Assembly: GCA_964016885.1 (NCBI GenBank) | Contig: OZ024743.1 | Span: forward strand, 80,989,467 to 81,053,466 | Origin: Eledone cirrhosa | Lineage: Eukaryota; Mollusca; Cephalopoda; Octopoda; Eledonidae | Reading direction: 5' to 3' | Length of the DNA stretch: 64,000 bases | Shown: in pieces, positions 32,269 through 44,000 of the stretch | How the letters are laid out: each line of letters begins with the position of its first letter | Position numbering within the stretch: the first letter of the stretch is position 1 | Notes under the pieces: generated by a model | The model's input: the letters and a program-made list of their open reading frames with translations, nothing else | Databases searched by the model: none | What the model was told of the DNA's origin: nothing | Translations under genes and position numbers: made by a program

Positions 32269-33305
32269 ATATATAAGAAAGTAAGTCCATAGAATCATTT
32301 GATAAAATATATACACTATTTCATCTCCCAATCAGCATAATCAACCACATAAAAAATCAATTAAACGAGGCTATAAGTTTAAAATGTACCTATGAAGAAA
32401 CAATAGATAAATAAATGATAGCTATTTGATCCACGATCCACTGCCACAGAAGATTTACCATAGTATTTCTAATAGCCCGTAGAAATTGACTAGACATATA
32501 GTTAACCATACACAATTAGGTACGAAATCAAAGTTAGAAGAAAAAAATGTACATAAACATACCAAAATCCTGTTTCTACCCCCGGGGGTTTCATTCGTTT
32601 TTTGGAAATATCCGATCATGGATAAATCAACGAGTTTCCAAATCATCAGGAAACAAACTCAATTGGACAAAGATTTTTCTTAAATGATCCCCGCCAGAAA
32701 CGAATTCAAAATGGCTAAGAATTATCACATAACCAGTTGTCAAGTCAGAAAGCTTGTGATTGGTGCCTACGGCGAGTAGGCTGGTTGCTCGCCGTAGTCA
32801 CCAATCACAAGCTTTCTGACTTGACCACTGGCCATCTGACAATTCTTAGCCATTTTGAATTCGTTTCTGGCGGGGATCATTTAAGAAAAATCTTTGTCCA
32901 ATTGAGTTTGTTTCCTGATGATTTGGAAATTCGTTGATTTATCCATGATCGGATATTTCCAAAAAGCGAATAAATCCTCCGGGGGTAGAAACAGGATTTT
33001 GGTATGTTTATATACATTTTTCCTTCTAACTTTGATTTCGTACCCAATTGTGCATGGTTAACTATATGTCTAGTCAATTTCTACGGGCTATTAGAAATAC
33101 TAGGTAAATCTTCTGTGGCTGTAGATCTCGGATAAAATAGCTATCATTTATTTATCTATTGTTTCTTCATAGGTACATTTTAAACTTATAGCCTCGTTGA
33201 ATTGATTTTTTATGTGTGTGGTTGATTATGCTGATTGGGAGAAGAAATACTGTATATATTTTATCAAATGATTCTATGGACTTACTTTCTTACTTTCTAT
33301 ATATA
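32269..33305. repeat. ~1.04-kb inverted repeat, ~508-bp arms
   Basis: The left arm starts ATATAAGAAAGTAAGTCC and ends TACGGCGAG (32776). The right arm starts CTCGCCGTA (about 32789) and ends GGACTTACTTTCTTAC... Loop about 12 bases (TAGGCTGGTTGC). Arms are mostly identical, with scattered substitutions and small indels (for example the CCCCCGGGGGTTTC and CCTCCGGGGGTAG pair). Both strands therefore show the same short frames (32455-32646 / 32486-32683 / 32877-33077), which is expected of an inverted repeat. It is followed at once by TA and a family-1 MITE. Confidence 0.9.
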
Positions 33306-33311
33306 TATATA

Positions 33312-33477
33312 TAACGAAGGAAATGTGGCAAGGAACCAGATGGACCATAACGCACCAAAGTACTCAATACTTAGGTGAGTAGAGTGGGTAATAGGAACGA
33401 CGGCTGAGCATTTTCATTTAGTCCAGAATTAGCCGTCGAAACGGCTTGAGCTCAGCCGTCGGGGTCCTACTCGTTCC

Positions 33478-33479
<2 letters not shown>
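33312..33479 (-). mobile_element. hairpin MITE family 1, copy 4
   Basis: Inverted relative to copy 1: tail first (ACGAAGGAAATGTGGCAAGG, CAGATGGACCATAACGCACC), then AGCCGTCGAAACGGCTTGAG and TCGGGGTCCTACTCGTTCCT. The left arm of the hairpin is degraded. TA arrays lie on both sides. Confidence 0.8.

Positions 33480-33540
<61 letters not shown>
33480..33540. repeat. (TA)n microsatellite
   Basis: TA run at the end of MITE copy 4. Confidence 0.95.
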
Positions 33541-33542
<2 letters not shown>

Positions 33543-33735
33543 TCAACCTGTTAGTTCTTTCGTTACTTTGGCATTGTGTGTTAGATTTTGCTTACCACAA
33601 TGTTCAATTTGTCAAGCTATTTAGACGTATGTTATTACTCTATGGACCTACCTTGTCGAGTGCTTTGCTAACTCATTCATATAGTAGGCCGAATTTGCTT
33701 ATACACCGCCAGAGATTCGATTTTACTAAGCATCC

Positions 33736-33737
<2 letters not shown>
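33541..33737. other. unassigned sequence between TA arrays
   Basis: About 195 bp starting TCTCAACCTGTTAGTTC. A short forward open frame from 33578 has no motif I recognise. It may be the interior of a repeat, since TA arrays bound it on both sides. Confidence 0.35.
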
Positions 33738-33779
<42 letters not shown>

Positions 33780-33807
33780 ATATATATTTTCAATAATCTC
33801 ACTATAT

Positions 33808-33945
33808 ATAGCCGTCGAAACGGCTTAAGCTCGGCCGTCGCGGTAATACTTTTTCCTATTACCCACTCTACTACCCTAAGTATTGAGTACTTTGGTGCGT
33901 TATGGTCCATCCGGTTCCTTACCACATTTCCTTTGTTATATATAT
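33808..33945 (+). mobile_element. hairpin MITE family 1, copy 5 (right half)
   Basis: TAGCCGTCGAAACGGCTTAA, then the conserved tail to ACCACATTTCCTTTGTTATA and a TA array. The left hairpin arm is absent. Confidence 0.8.
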
Positions 33946-34001
33946 ATATACATATATATATACTACAGACAGAAATCCATGTGGAATGTATATATGTGTA
34001 T

Positions 34002-34044
<43 letters not shown>

Positions 34045-34094
34045 CGCACATATATAACTACTAGAGAGAGAGAGATCCATGTGTTATGTATATA

Positions 34095-34130
<36 letters not shown>

Positions 34131-34136
34131 CACATA
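33938..34136. repeat. TA/CA/TG compound microsatellites
   Basis: Three TA arrays separated by short unique pieces, two of which contain ATCCATGTG (about 33973 and 34076). Confidence 0.93.
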
Positions 34137-34435
34137 TGTGTATATGGTGTTAACACGTTATCTCAATGCAGCTGCCACAAGCATTATCCGTTCAAAGTGA
34201 CACCTTCGCTCTCTAAAAACACTGAAGTAACTAAGGTGAAAGGTTAAATGAAAGTTGACCTCTCTGTACTCACATGACAATGTATTAACATTGACCTATC
34301 TATGATCGTCAAGGAGGGGAGGAGGCGTATATTTGGAGAGGTCATACAGGTTATCTATTATTCACTGGCATTGGTGCTCTCCCCCACCTCACAGTTCTAC
34401 AATATCACACCACACACATACTCATATGAATATAC
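34137..34435. other. unassigned sequence
   Basis: No gene, repeat or RNA motif that I can recognise. Confidence 0.45.
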
Positions 34436-34590
<155 letters not shown>

Positions 34591-34659
34591 CCAAACAACT
34601 ATATGTACATATGACATACATCTATATAAACACTCTCGTGTATTCTATATGTCAATTAA

Positions 34660-34844
34660 TAATTTCTACATTTGGCACAAGGCCAGCAATTGCCAGTGTA
34701 TTACTGGTACTTTATTTTATCGACCCCGTAAGGATGAAAGGCAAAGTTAACCTCGGCGGGATTTGAACCCATATCATAAAGGGCCGTAACTCTATGCTGT
34801 AAATCATGGTGTCCGACCCTCTACTGACACTGCCAATCCACCGC
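34660..34844 (-). mobile_element. cephalopod tRNA-derived SINE, copy 5
   Basis: Same family, more diverged (CATATCATAAAGGGCCG and ATGCTGTAAATCATGGTG in the head). Confidence 0.85.
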
Positions 34845-34954
34845 GAGTTATCTACCCTGCCTCACCTATTAAAACTGTATCCTGCCTCACGATGTCGCTT
34901 GTTGTTCTATCACGTGAAATTGTGGGTCTCACACACTTCCTTTTCAACATTCTG

Positions 34955-35062
34955 GTGGGGTGATGTTGGTGGTGATAAAATATAGTACCAGTTAACTACT
35001 GTGTCGATTTAATCACCTTTGCCCTGTCATCAAACATTGCAGGCCTTGTGTCTAAATCAGAA
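34955..35062 (+). mobile_element. SINE 3' fragment
   Basis: GATAAAATATAGTACCAGTT, GTCGATTTAATC and GCAGGCCTTGTGTC, ending in AAATCAGAAATTACTAC where the trinucleotide array begins. This is the 3' half of an OR-type SINE; the array may have grown from its tail. Confidence 0.65.
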
Positions 35063-35063
35063 A

Positions 35064-35118
35064 TTACTACTACTACTACTGATACTACTACCACCACCAC
35101 CACCACCACCACAATCAA

Positions 35119-35189
<71 letters not shown>

Positions 35190-35248
35190 TTACTACTACT
35201 ACTACTACTATTACTACTACTACTACTACTACTACCAACCACCACCAT

Positions 35249-35327
<79 letters not shown>

Positions 35328-35329
35328 AA

Positions 35330-35382
<53 letters not shown>

Positions 35383-35384
35383 AG
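35064..35384. repeat. ACT / AAT / AGT trinucleotide block
   Basis: (ACT)n with a few ACC, then (AAT)n at about 35294-35325, then (AGT)n to 35384. ACT and AGT are complementary, so the block can fold back on itself around the AAT core. Confidence 0.97.
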
Positions 35385-35688
35385 TTTTTCTATTTTAGAA
35401 ATAGACAAAAACACTTGTAGCGGGGAGAGGGTTTCGGTTAACCCTGCTTCAATTATTTACAGTAGGTAAAGGACCCTTAAATGCCGAAGGTGTTTAGTAG
35501 GGGGTGCTCCTGCGGCTCAGTACACCAGAATTCTCCACTGCTATGAACTCGACCCTAATCTGTCGGAGAGTGACCGATATTTGCAGAGTTTACCCTCCTC
35601 GGTCCGATGTGCAGCGGAGCTAGGATTTAGACATTGACTGCACCAGGTTGTCACTGGAGAAATTCTGAGGGAGTCCTGTGACACAGTC
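35385..35688. other. unassigned flank of the 30-bp minisatellite
   Basis: Contains GGTTTCGGTTAACCCTGC and CCTGCGGCTCAGTACACC. I see no motif that lets me name it. The right end leads into the tandem array. Confidence 0.4.
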
Positions 35689-37405
35689 TTGACATTGATG
35701 TCTTGTGTCACAGTCTTGACACTGATGTAGTCTTGTGACAAAGTCTAGATACTGATGGAGTATTGTACCACAGTCTTGACATTGTTGTCTTGTGACACAG
35801 TCTTGACATTGCTATCTTGTGACACCGTTTTGTCACTGATGTAGTCTTGTGACACAGTCTTGATACCGATGTAGTCTTCTGACACCGTCTTGACATGCTG
35901 GAGTCTTGTGACACAGTCTTGACACTGATGGAGCCTTGTGACACACACTTGACATTGGTGGAGACTTGTGACACAGTATTGACATTGATAGAGTCTTGTA
36001 ACACAGTCTTGATACCGATGTAGTCTTGTGACACCGTCTTGGCATTGCTGGAGTATTGTGACACAGTCTTGACACTGATGGAGTCTTGTGACACAGACTT
36101 GATGTTGATGAAGTCTTGTGTCACAGTCTTGACACTGATGGAGTCTTGTGACACATTCTTGACATTGTTGTCTTGTGTCACGGTCTTGACATTGTTGTCT
36201 TGTGACACAGTCTTGACATTGAATGAGCCTTGTGACACAGCCTTGATATTGATAGTCTCGTGTCACAGTGTTGACACTGACTCAGTCTTGTGACACAGTC
36301 TTGACATTCATGGAGTCTGGTGACACAGTCTTGACACTGATGGAGCCTTTTGACACACTCTTGACATTAATGGAGCCTTGTGACACAGTCTTGACACTGA
36401 TGGAACCTTGTGTCACAGTCTTGAAATTGATGTCTTGTGACACAGTCTTGATACTGATGGAGTCGTGTGTCACAGTATTGACACTGATGGAGTCTTGTGA
36501 CACAGTCTTGACACTGATGGAGCCTTGTGACACACACTTGACATTGATGGAACCTTGTGACACAGTATTGACATTGATAGACTCTTGTGACACAGTCTTG
36601 ACACTGATGGAGTCTTGTGACACAGTCTTGACATTGATGTCTTGTGTCACAGTCTTGTCACTGATGGAGTCTTGTGACACAGTCTTGACATTGATGTATT
36701 GTTACACAGTCTTGTCACTGATGGAGCCTTGTGACACACACTTGACATTGACGGAGCCTTGTGACAGTCTTGACACTGATGGAGTATTGTGTCACAGTCT
36801 TGGCATTGATGTTTGTGACTCAGTCTTGTCACTGATGGAGTCTTGCGTCACAGTCTAGACACTAATGGAGTCTTGTGTCACAGTCTTGACATTAATGTCT
36901 TGTGTCACAGTCTTGACATAGCTGGATTCTTGTGACCCAATCTTGACACTGATGGAGTCTTGTGTCACAGTCTTGACATTGGTCTCATGTGACACAGTCT
37001 TGACACTGATGGAGTCTTGTGTCACAGTATTGGCATAGATGGAGTCTTGTGACACAATCTTGACACTGATGTAACCTTGTGACCCACACTTGACATTGAT
37101 GGAGCCTTGTGACTCATTCTTGACACTGATGGAACCTTGTGTCATAGTCTTGAAATTGATGTCTTGTGACACAGTATTGACACTGATGGTGCCTTGTGAC
37201 ACAGTCTTGACATTGATAAAGTCGTGTGTCACAGTCTTGACACTGATGGAGTCTTGTGACACAATCTTAACATTGATGGAGTCTTGTGACACAGTTTTGA
37301 CACTGATGGAGCTTTGTGACACAGTCTTGACACTGATGGAGCCTTCTGTCACAGTCTTGTCACTAATGGAGTCTTGTGATACAGTGTTCACGTTGCTGTC
37401 TTGCA
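35689..37405. repeat. 30-bp minisatellite, ~57 units
   Basis: Unit GTCTTGTGACACAGTCTTGA + CACTGATGGA, with shorter 24-bp variants (CATTGATGTCTTGTGACA). Because 30 and 24 are multiples of three, long frames stay open on both strands (forward SCDTVLTLME, reverse SQDSISVKTV). Units are 80-100% alike by eye and mixed in order. Confidence 0.95.
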
Positions 37406-37437
37406 CATTTTATACATGGCTGATCATAGCTGATTTC

Positions 37438-37459
37438 TTCAAGAGAGAGAGAGATAGAG

Positions 37460-37535
<76 letters not shown>

Positions 37536-37636
37536 AAGAGAGAAAGACAGAGAGATAGAGAGAAAGAAAGAAAGAGAGAGGGGGAAATAGTGTAAGAGAA
37601 AGCGAGAGAAAGCGAGGTGTGCGAGTGAAAGAAAAC

Positions 37637-37705
<69 letters not shown>

Positions 37706-37795
37706 GGAGTGAGAGAGAGAGAGACAGAGAGAGAGACAGAGAGAGAGAAATGGAGAGTGAGGGAGAGACAGAGAGAGAGAGAGGAAAAGACGAAG
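37438..37795. repeat. (GA)n-rich block
   Basis: GATA, GA and GAAA runs over about 360 bp. It is pure purine on the plus strand, so triplex-capable. Confidence 0.96.
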
Positions 37796-38020
37796 AAAAT
37801 GAAGAGAATTCACCCCAGTATTATACTGCTACCTTATAAGGAATATATAGCTGATCACGGAGTAATTATCGATCTCACTAATGATCGGGTACTTTATTTA
37901 TCATCCTTTATATATTGATCTCACAGCGCAGTAAGCCGGATCAAATAGCAAGGCATTTAAGCCGACATCCTAATGATTCTACCAATTCACCCTGTTACAG
38001 TTCCTGTCTATTTGAGAATA
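37796..38020. other. unassigned sequence
   Basis: No recognisable feature between the GA block and the SINE. Confidence 0.4.
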
Positions 38021-38241
38021 TTGGTTTCTGATTTAGGCACAAAGCCAACAATTGTGGTGGTTAGGGTGGTAAGTTGATTAAATTGACCCCAGTGGATTAC
38101 TGCTACTGTATTTTATCGAGCCCGCGAGGAAGAAAGCCAAAGCTAATCTCGACAGGATTTGAAATCAGATGGTGAAGGGCCGTATCCCTATTCCACAAAG
38201 CATGTTGTCCGGCGCTCTACCGATACTGCCATTCCTCCACC
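38021..38241 (-). mobile_element. OR-type SINE, second subfamily, copy 1
   Basis: Carries TAAGTTGATTAAATTGACCC plus CAGTGGATTACTGCTACTG, which copies of the first subfamily lack, then CGACAGGATTTGAAATCAGA and CTCTACCGATACTGCC as the tRNA-like head. Diverged, with no clear target-site duplication. Confidence 0.75.
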
Positions 38242-38399
38242 ACTTTATTTGAGTACATTGAAATCTGTTCTACCACCAGGTGACCTCACAGAGATCACGT
38301 CCGTTACTCCTCCCCTTCCTCGTCAAAGTCATAAAAAGCTTGCAAGCAAAATATTTCAACCAAGCTTTTGTATTCATTCATATTTTTTTATATTATTCT

Positions 38400-38935
38400 A
38401 TTATTGTTGTTGTTGTTTTATTGATGTTTTGTTGTTTTTTCACCATTTTGTCCATTCATCATTCGCTTTTATTGGTTGATTTTAATAACTGTGGCTTTTC
38501 AATATCTTATTGATACATATCATAGCTTATTGATACATATCATATTGTATCATCTATTTTCCTTTATCATCCTGTCTATTGTTGTTGTTGTTGTTATTGC
38601 TGCTGCTGTTGTTGTTTCTGTTGTATTAACTGTTGTTGTTGTTGTTGTTGTTATTGCTGCTGCTGCTGCTGCTGTTGTTTCTGTTGTTGTAACTGTTGCG
38701 GTTGTTGTTGTTGTTATTGTTACTGTTGTTGTTGTTATTGCTGTTGTAACTATTGCTGTTGTTGTGTTTGCTGCTGCTGTTGTTGTTGTTGTTATTATTG
38801 CTACTGCTGTTGTTGTTTCAGTTGTTGTAACTGTTGTTGTTGTTGCTGTTGTTATTGTTATTGATGTTGTTATTGTTATTGATGTTGTTGATTTTAGTGT
38901 TGTTGTTGTTATTGTTGTTGTTGTTGCTGTCATTT
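38400..38935. repeat. GTT/GCT trinucleotide block
   Basis: Imperfect GTT with GCT, ATT and GTA variants, densest at 38575-38935. The forward Val/Ala and reverse Thr frames are triplet artefacts. Confidence 0.95.
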
Positions 38936-39019
38936 TCTGCAGCCGCCATTTGTCATTTGTAATCCAGTCTTCTGGGAGAGTCATTTTTCATTTCCCAGCC
39001 GCCGCACACTAATGCATAA

Positions 39020-39800
39020 TGAAAGACTTCTACACACAAAAAACATATCAGTGAAGAGAAGTCACAGAGATTATAAATATCAAATGGCACATCAAGAACC
39101 CTGCTGCGCTAGGTGTATAGTGAGGCCATTGTGAAACTTTAGACAATCAGACCGCATTTTACACGATTTCAAACCATATCGTTTTCAACATACGCGGCCA
39201 GGAGATATTTTACTGTGAGACCGAATCTTGAGCGCGGATAAGACTGAGAGATTATATACAGAGATACCTCATCATACGTAGTGTTTAAATAATGTGGTTT
39301 TCAACATACGTGACTGGAAAACCTTTTCAAAAGCAATTCAAACCTGCCGAGGTTGGTTTCTGGTGAGACAAAGCTGAAACTATACTCGGAGACCATATCA
39401 TTCGTGTTTCTGAAAAATCTGGTTTTCAAAATATTCGATCAAATAATAATTTGTAAATGTAACAGGACGTTAATATCACTCTTTCCCTGAGTTCTCTTCA
39501 CCTCTAGAAATCTGACCTTTTGCTTCCACCAAAATATTTCAGCAGTTATAAGCCTGCCATGCTACGTTTGATCTGAAGCCATTGTAAAACTTTATACATA
39601 CATCCCGCATCTTAAACGTTATTTTAGCCAAACCGGCTTGAACTTACGTGAGCGGAAAATAATTTTGCGAAATCTATACAGTGGATTTGAATCTTAAGCG
39701 TTGAGGTGAACGTGGAATTCTAAACAGAGGTCCTGAAAAATGAACAGTTTTAAACAGTCCGGTTTTAAATAATTGCGATCTGAAAATATATTTTAAAAAA
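39020..39800. repeat. degenerate ~120-bp tandem repeat
   Basis: A motif like GGTTTTCAACATACGTGACTGG recurs at about 39178, 39295, 39420, 39633 and 39760, with spacings of about 117, 125, 213 (two units) and 127. Between repeats, text of the GAATCTTGAGCG and GAGATACCTCATCAT type also recurs. A further weak match is at 40565. Divergence is high, so this is an old array. Confidence 0.6.
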
Positions 39801-39854
39801 ATATTTGTGTAGCTATCGTTTTATTATGTCAACTATACTTTACAAAGAGAAGTA

Positions 39855-40112
39855 TGGACATGAGATACGCATGGAGGATGACCGCTGGGTAAAGAAGTGC
39901 CAAGAAATCCCAGTAGAAGGAAGACTCAGTAGAGGAAGACCACGAAAAACATGGGCGGATGTGGTGAGAGCAGACCTCAGATCGCTGAAACTCACAGAGG
40001 AGATGACGAAGGACTGTGAAAAGTGGAGAGATGCTGTGCTGAATAGGACCCGTCCCACCCTTGCAAGCAGGGAAAAGCGGACGTAAAATGATGATGATGA
40101 TGATGATGAAGT
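39855..40112 (+). pseudogene. LINE 3' end: RT C-terminal tail and ATG-repeat tail
   Basis: Encodes HEIRMEDDRWVKKCQEIPVE, then GRPRKTWADVVRADLRSLKL and LNRTRPTLASREKRT, then a stop and a GATGATGAT tail. This is the C-terminal end of a LINE ORF2 that I know as very common in cephalopod and other invertebrate gene models. Everything upstream is truncated. The frame is intact for ~75 codons, so the insertion is fairly recent. A (ATG)n 3' tail is usual for RTE-like LINEs, but the clade is not proven. Confidence 0.8.
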
Positions 40113-41310
40113 TATACAATAATTGGAATATTAGAAACAGATAAAAACCAAGTTAAGTAATGAAAAAGAAGGGGGAAGTTGTTTATAAGGGCAGATCTGA
40201 CTGTATAGGAAAGTAAAGGAAGGGACTATAAATGCCATAAATGAGAAGAAAATGGAAGAAAAGAGCAACAACTACCTGGTAGCGGGAGAAAAAGAGTGGA
40301 AGAGGAGAGAGTAACAGAATCTGTGCATAGTTCAGGGCGGAGTTGCGGCTGCACCCCGCTGACAAAACTCCAGATATTTCCACGGACTATACAGAGCGAC
40401 ACCTGCTACAACAGCCACCTCACCTCGCGGGGCTCCTTCCTCAGGCGGGCTGCAGACGTTCAGATTTTACGGTGGAGCTTAGCTGTACGGGTGCCGAGGA
40501 CACCTGAGATCTCGGCGATGAATATACAGTGAGCCTCTATATTATTTGGTCTCAAACAGCGCTGATTTGAAAACACACGGCCGGAATTAGTTTCTTAAAT
40601 TCAGAAGACTTTGTTTTAAATCTCAAGGTCTACGAAGTGCAAAGTCATCAATGCTACAGTCGAAACCAGCTTATTATTTGGTTCAGAATCTTAGACTCTC
40701 AGTGTTGCTCGCTGAAGGAAACTTGCTGGTTCCTACACCAAGATGTTACGTGTGGTGTTCAATATTTGTAACAAAGTCACACTACCAACAAAGTTGTTTT
40801 TAGTGATTTGCCAGGAGTTTCATACAAAGTTCAAGCCCGTCACTTGGCTCTTGCTGGTCATGTTTCCTGTCATGATGTCCCTGCAGGGAAACTGCTTTTC
40901 TGATTACTAGATGTCAAGTGACGAGTAGAGCGCCAAACATAAGCTTCAAGACACTTGGCGAGGGACACTAGCTTTACCGGACGGGATCTTCATGTCACGA
41001 TGAGAAATCCGGAAGTCTGAAACAAGAACTTTGTGCATGATTCACCTTAGATGGAGGGGGTGACTCAAGAAGAAAAAGAAATCAAGAAAGTTTATAAAAG
41101 TTTGAATGTCCTGTTCCACATGAATCACCTACCACGCTAAATCTCGAGTTTTCTTTATATCTAGAACTCCTGGCATCAAACAACTTCCAAAGTCTTTCAA
41201 ATGACATATGAAGAACACTGGTAGGTTTGTAGTGAGGCCTAGTGAAACTTTTTACTGAAATTTTCGAATTATGTTGTACGAATGATATGGAAAACGAACC
41301 CAACCTCAAT
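40113..41310. other. unassigned, no clear gene
   Basis: A relatively GC-rich patch (40330-40510) carries a 78-codon forward frame from 40296 with no recognisable motif. I would not call it a gene. The remainder has no recognisable repeat except the weak 40565 match to the 39-kb tandem repeat. Confidence 0.35.
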
Positions 41311-41327
41311 TGTTAGCAATTTTGAAG

Positions 41328-41503
41328 GGCGGTGGATTGGCAGTATCGGTAGAGGGTCGGATACCATGCATTTCTGCAGAGAGTTACGGCCCTTTACGGT
41401 CTGAGTTCAAATCCCGTTGAGGTTAACTTTGCCTTTCATCCTTACGAGGTGGATAAAATAAAGTACCAGTAATACACTGGGATAATTGCTGGCCAAAGGT
41501 AGA
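41328..41503 (+). mobile_element. cephalopod tRNA-derived SINE, copy 6
   Basis: Perfect 13-bp target-site duplication AGCAATTTTGAAG at 41315-41327 and 41504-41516. Head GGCGGTGGATTGGCAGTATC, body and 3' end as in copy 1. A few bases are missing near the 3' end (GGCCAAAGGTAG). Confidence 0.92.
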
Positions 41504-41599
41504 AGCAATTTTGAAGAAGGGGAGATAATTTAAAGAAATTAAACTCCAAGTTAAATTAACATTCTGAAGGAAAGGGACAATCTGATCATTGTTAATATG

Positions 41600-41990
41600 T
41601 TTATATGTATATGGATGTATGTGCATGGATGTATGTACATGTATGTATGTGCATGTATGTATGTACATGTATGTATGTACATGTATGTATGTACATGTAT
41701 GTATGTACAAGTAGGTGTGTACATGTATGTATGTACAAGTAGGTGTGTACATGTATGTATGTACAAGTAGGTGTGTACATGTATCTATGTATCTCACTTA
41801 ATCTCTCTCTCTCTCTATGTACATGAGCACACATATACATATATCTATATATACATATGTATATAGAAATATATAGATACACATACAGGCACTGACATAT
41901 AAATCCTATATATCTGTGTATATATACATACATATATATATATACACACACATATATATATGTATGTCTGTATATATTGACACATATACA
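41600..41990. repeat. TATGTACATG minisatellite and TA/CA microsatellites
   Basis: A 10-22 bp pattern of ATGTATGTACATGT and ACAAGTAGGTGTGTAC to about 41795, a short CT run, then TA/CA runs. Confidence 0.93.
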
Positions 41991-42690
41991 AGCATATCAC
42001 AGCTTTAATGAGTAGTGACAGGCGAATTTATAAACGTATTTCTTTTCATTCTTTTCAAAAGCCGAGAAATATACGTTGAATATGTGAGGCCATTGTGAGA
42101 AGCCGTGTTTGTACACGTCCTTATAAGTGAACAGAATAAGAAGAAAAAACGTTACATGCCTAAAACACATCGCAATGATGAAAAAGAAACATTTTAGACA
42201 TTATAATAGATGCTATTTCTCATAAAGAAGAGAAAAAAAATATACATTAAACCGTTGCTTTCTATTATATAGTTCTGTTATAGAAAATATTTCGGAGAGT
42301 GAGTTTCGTATTAATATATTTTAATACCAATATGGCTTCCTTCTCTCACTAGAAAGAGAGACACATTAATGGATTCTTAAATCAAATAATAACAAAAAGA
42401 TATATCTTTAAATAAAAAGGCGCTTGTCATCATTCATTAAAATTATACAGTTTGACATTGATTATAATCATTCAGATGTATATTTTGTCAGGATGGCTTT
42501 GTATGTGTTTCAAACGCTAGACTTGACATCAAGGTATCACTAGTTCTGTTGGAGACAGGCTATTTTTTATTTGCCTGATCTTTTATGAAATCAAAGCATT
42601 GACGACATTGCTCTTCCCTTCCACTCTCGCTCCTTGATAGTCACTTTCGGCAGGTATTAGCCACTTCGCCTTACTACATTTACTTCACTT
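41991..42690. other. unassigned AT-rich sequence
   Basis: I see nothing I can name. The phrase GTGAGGCCATTGTGAGAA near 42088 resembles part of the 39-kb tandem repeat. Confidence 0.4.
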
Positions 42691-42822
<132 letters not shown>

Positions 42823-43280
42823 TTGTAAAATCTAAAAGCTGAACAATGTGAAAGTGATTATATTAATAAATCCCTCAAAATTTCTGATTATTAAAAATAT
42901 TTGAACATGAAAATCTGTTTAGAAATATAATAGCGACATGATTAAATCTCATCGGAAAGAAATATAATGAATATAAATGTGAAAACTTGGAAATACTGCA
43001 ATAGAAAGGGCATCATGGAGAAAATATATACTGTGTCCAAGTATTTGGAGGTAAATTGTATTAAATGTATAAAACTGAAGACATGCAAACAAGTGAATCC
43101 CATAGATATTGCATGTATGGTCCCTGGACTCCTGATGGGTCGCAGATGTGTCATATTGATATAGGTTGTTTCTAGGGCTTTTTTAAAAACACTGGTGGAG
43201 CCCATCCCTCTCCAGGTCTGAGTAAAGCAGATTGCTTCCAGAGAAGGTGAGAAAGTGAGAGAGGGGAAGTGAGAAAGAGA
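42823..43280. other. unassigned sequence
   Basis: No feature recognised. A 167-codon minus frame (42942-43445) crosses from here into the SINE; its N-terminal third is the complement of SINE sequence, so it is not a gene. Confidence 0.4.
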
Positions 43281-43284
43281 TATA

Positions 43285-43446
43285 GAGGACGAATCAACCC
43301 CAGTACTAGACTGGTACTTTTCTATCGACCTCGAAAGGGTGGAAGGCAAAGATGTCCTCAGCGAGATTTGAACCCAGAGAACAGAGAGAGCCGAAACAAA
43401 TACCTCAAAGCATTCTACCCGACGTTCTAACGATCTGCCAAACACT
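43285..43446 (-). mobile_element. OR-type SINE, second subfamily, copy 2
   Basis: GAATCAACCCCAGTACTAGA, CTATCGACCTCGAAAGGGTG, GCGAGATTTGAACCCAGAGA and CGACGTTCTAACGATCTGCC in order. This is the layout of the GTCGACCTCGGCGGAATTTG-type cephalopod SINE. The 3' part is truncated. Confidence 0.75.
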
Positions 43447-43734
43447 ACATTTCATAGACATTTGTAATTCTTTGAATTATTCAAATGACTAAGCCTGGTC
43501 TAGATAATCCTTCGAAGTTACACGAACCAATGTAAGTTAAAGTATCACTACTTGGAGGAATATATGTAAACAGTTATATACGTGCTGCCTCAAAGTTTGA
43601 CCAGATTTGTTATTGATGTGATGTCTCCATATCTCGTACCTTGCTGAGAGTGGTCCATTGGCGTTGGTCATTTGTTACCAACAGCCTGCTACCATCATAC
43701 CTACTACTCCTAGTTGTCACACAGTGTAATGTTA

Positions 43735-44000
43735 ACACAGAGTAATTGTAATATCTTGTGATCGTAACACACTCCTACAGTAACACACTCCAGCTGTGAC
43801 ACAGTGCCGTTGTAACACAGTACTGTAACACACTACAACACTAACATACTGTAACACAGTACTACATACTGTAACACAGTACTACATACTGTAACACACT
43901 ACAACACTAACATACTGTAACACACTACAACACTCTACATAGTTTAACACACTACAACACTAACAAACTGTAACACACTACAACACCCTCCATACTTTAA
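43735..44000. repeat. TAACACACTACAACAC imperfect tandem repeat
   Basis: Mixed units of TGTAACACAGTACTACATAC and TAACACACTACAACACTAAC, degraded at both edges. Confidence 0.85.

Noticed and set aside
35708..37406. Frames with SQDSISVKTV repeats as a secreted repeat protein
   Set aside because: No signal peptide, several frameshifts, open frames on both strands, and clear 30-bp minisatellite structure.
40296..40532. 78-codon frame in a GC-richer patch as an exon
   Set aside because: No splice-site, domain or homology evidence that I can see; left as unassigned.
42942..43445. 167-codon minus-strand frame as a gene
   Set aside because: The first part is complementary to a tRNA-derived SINE and the rest has no motif; probably chance.
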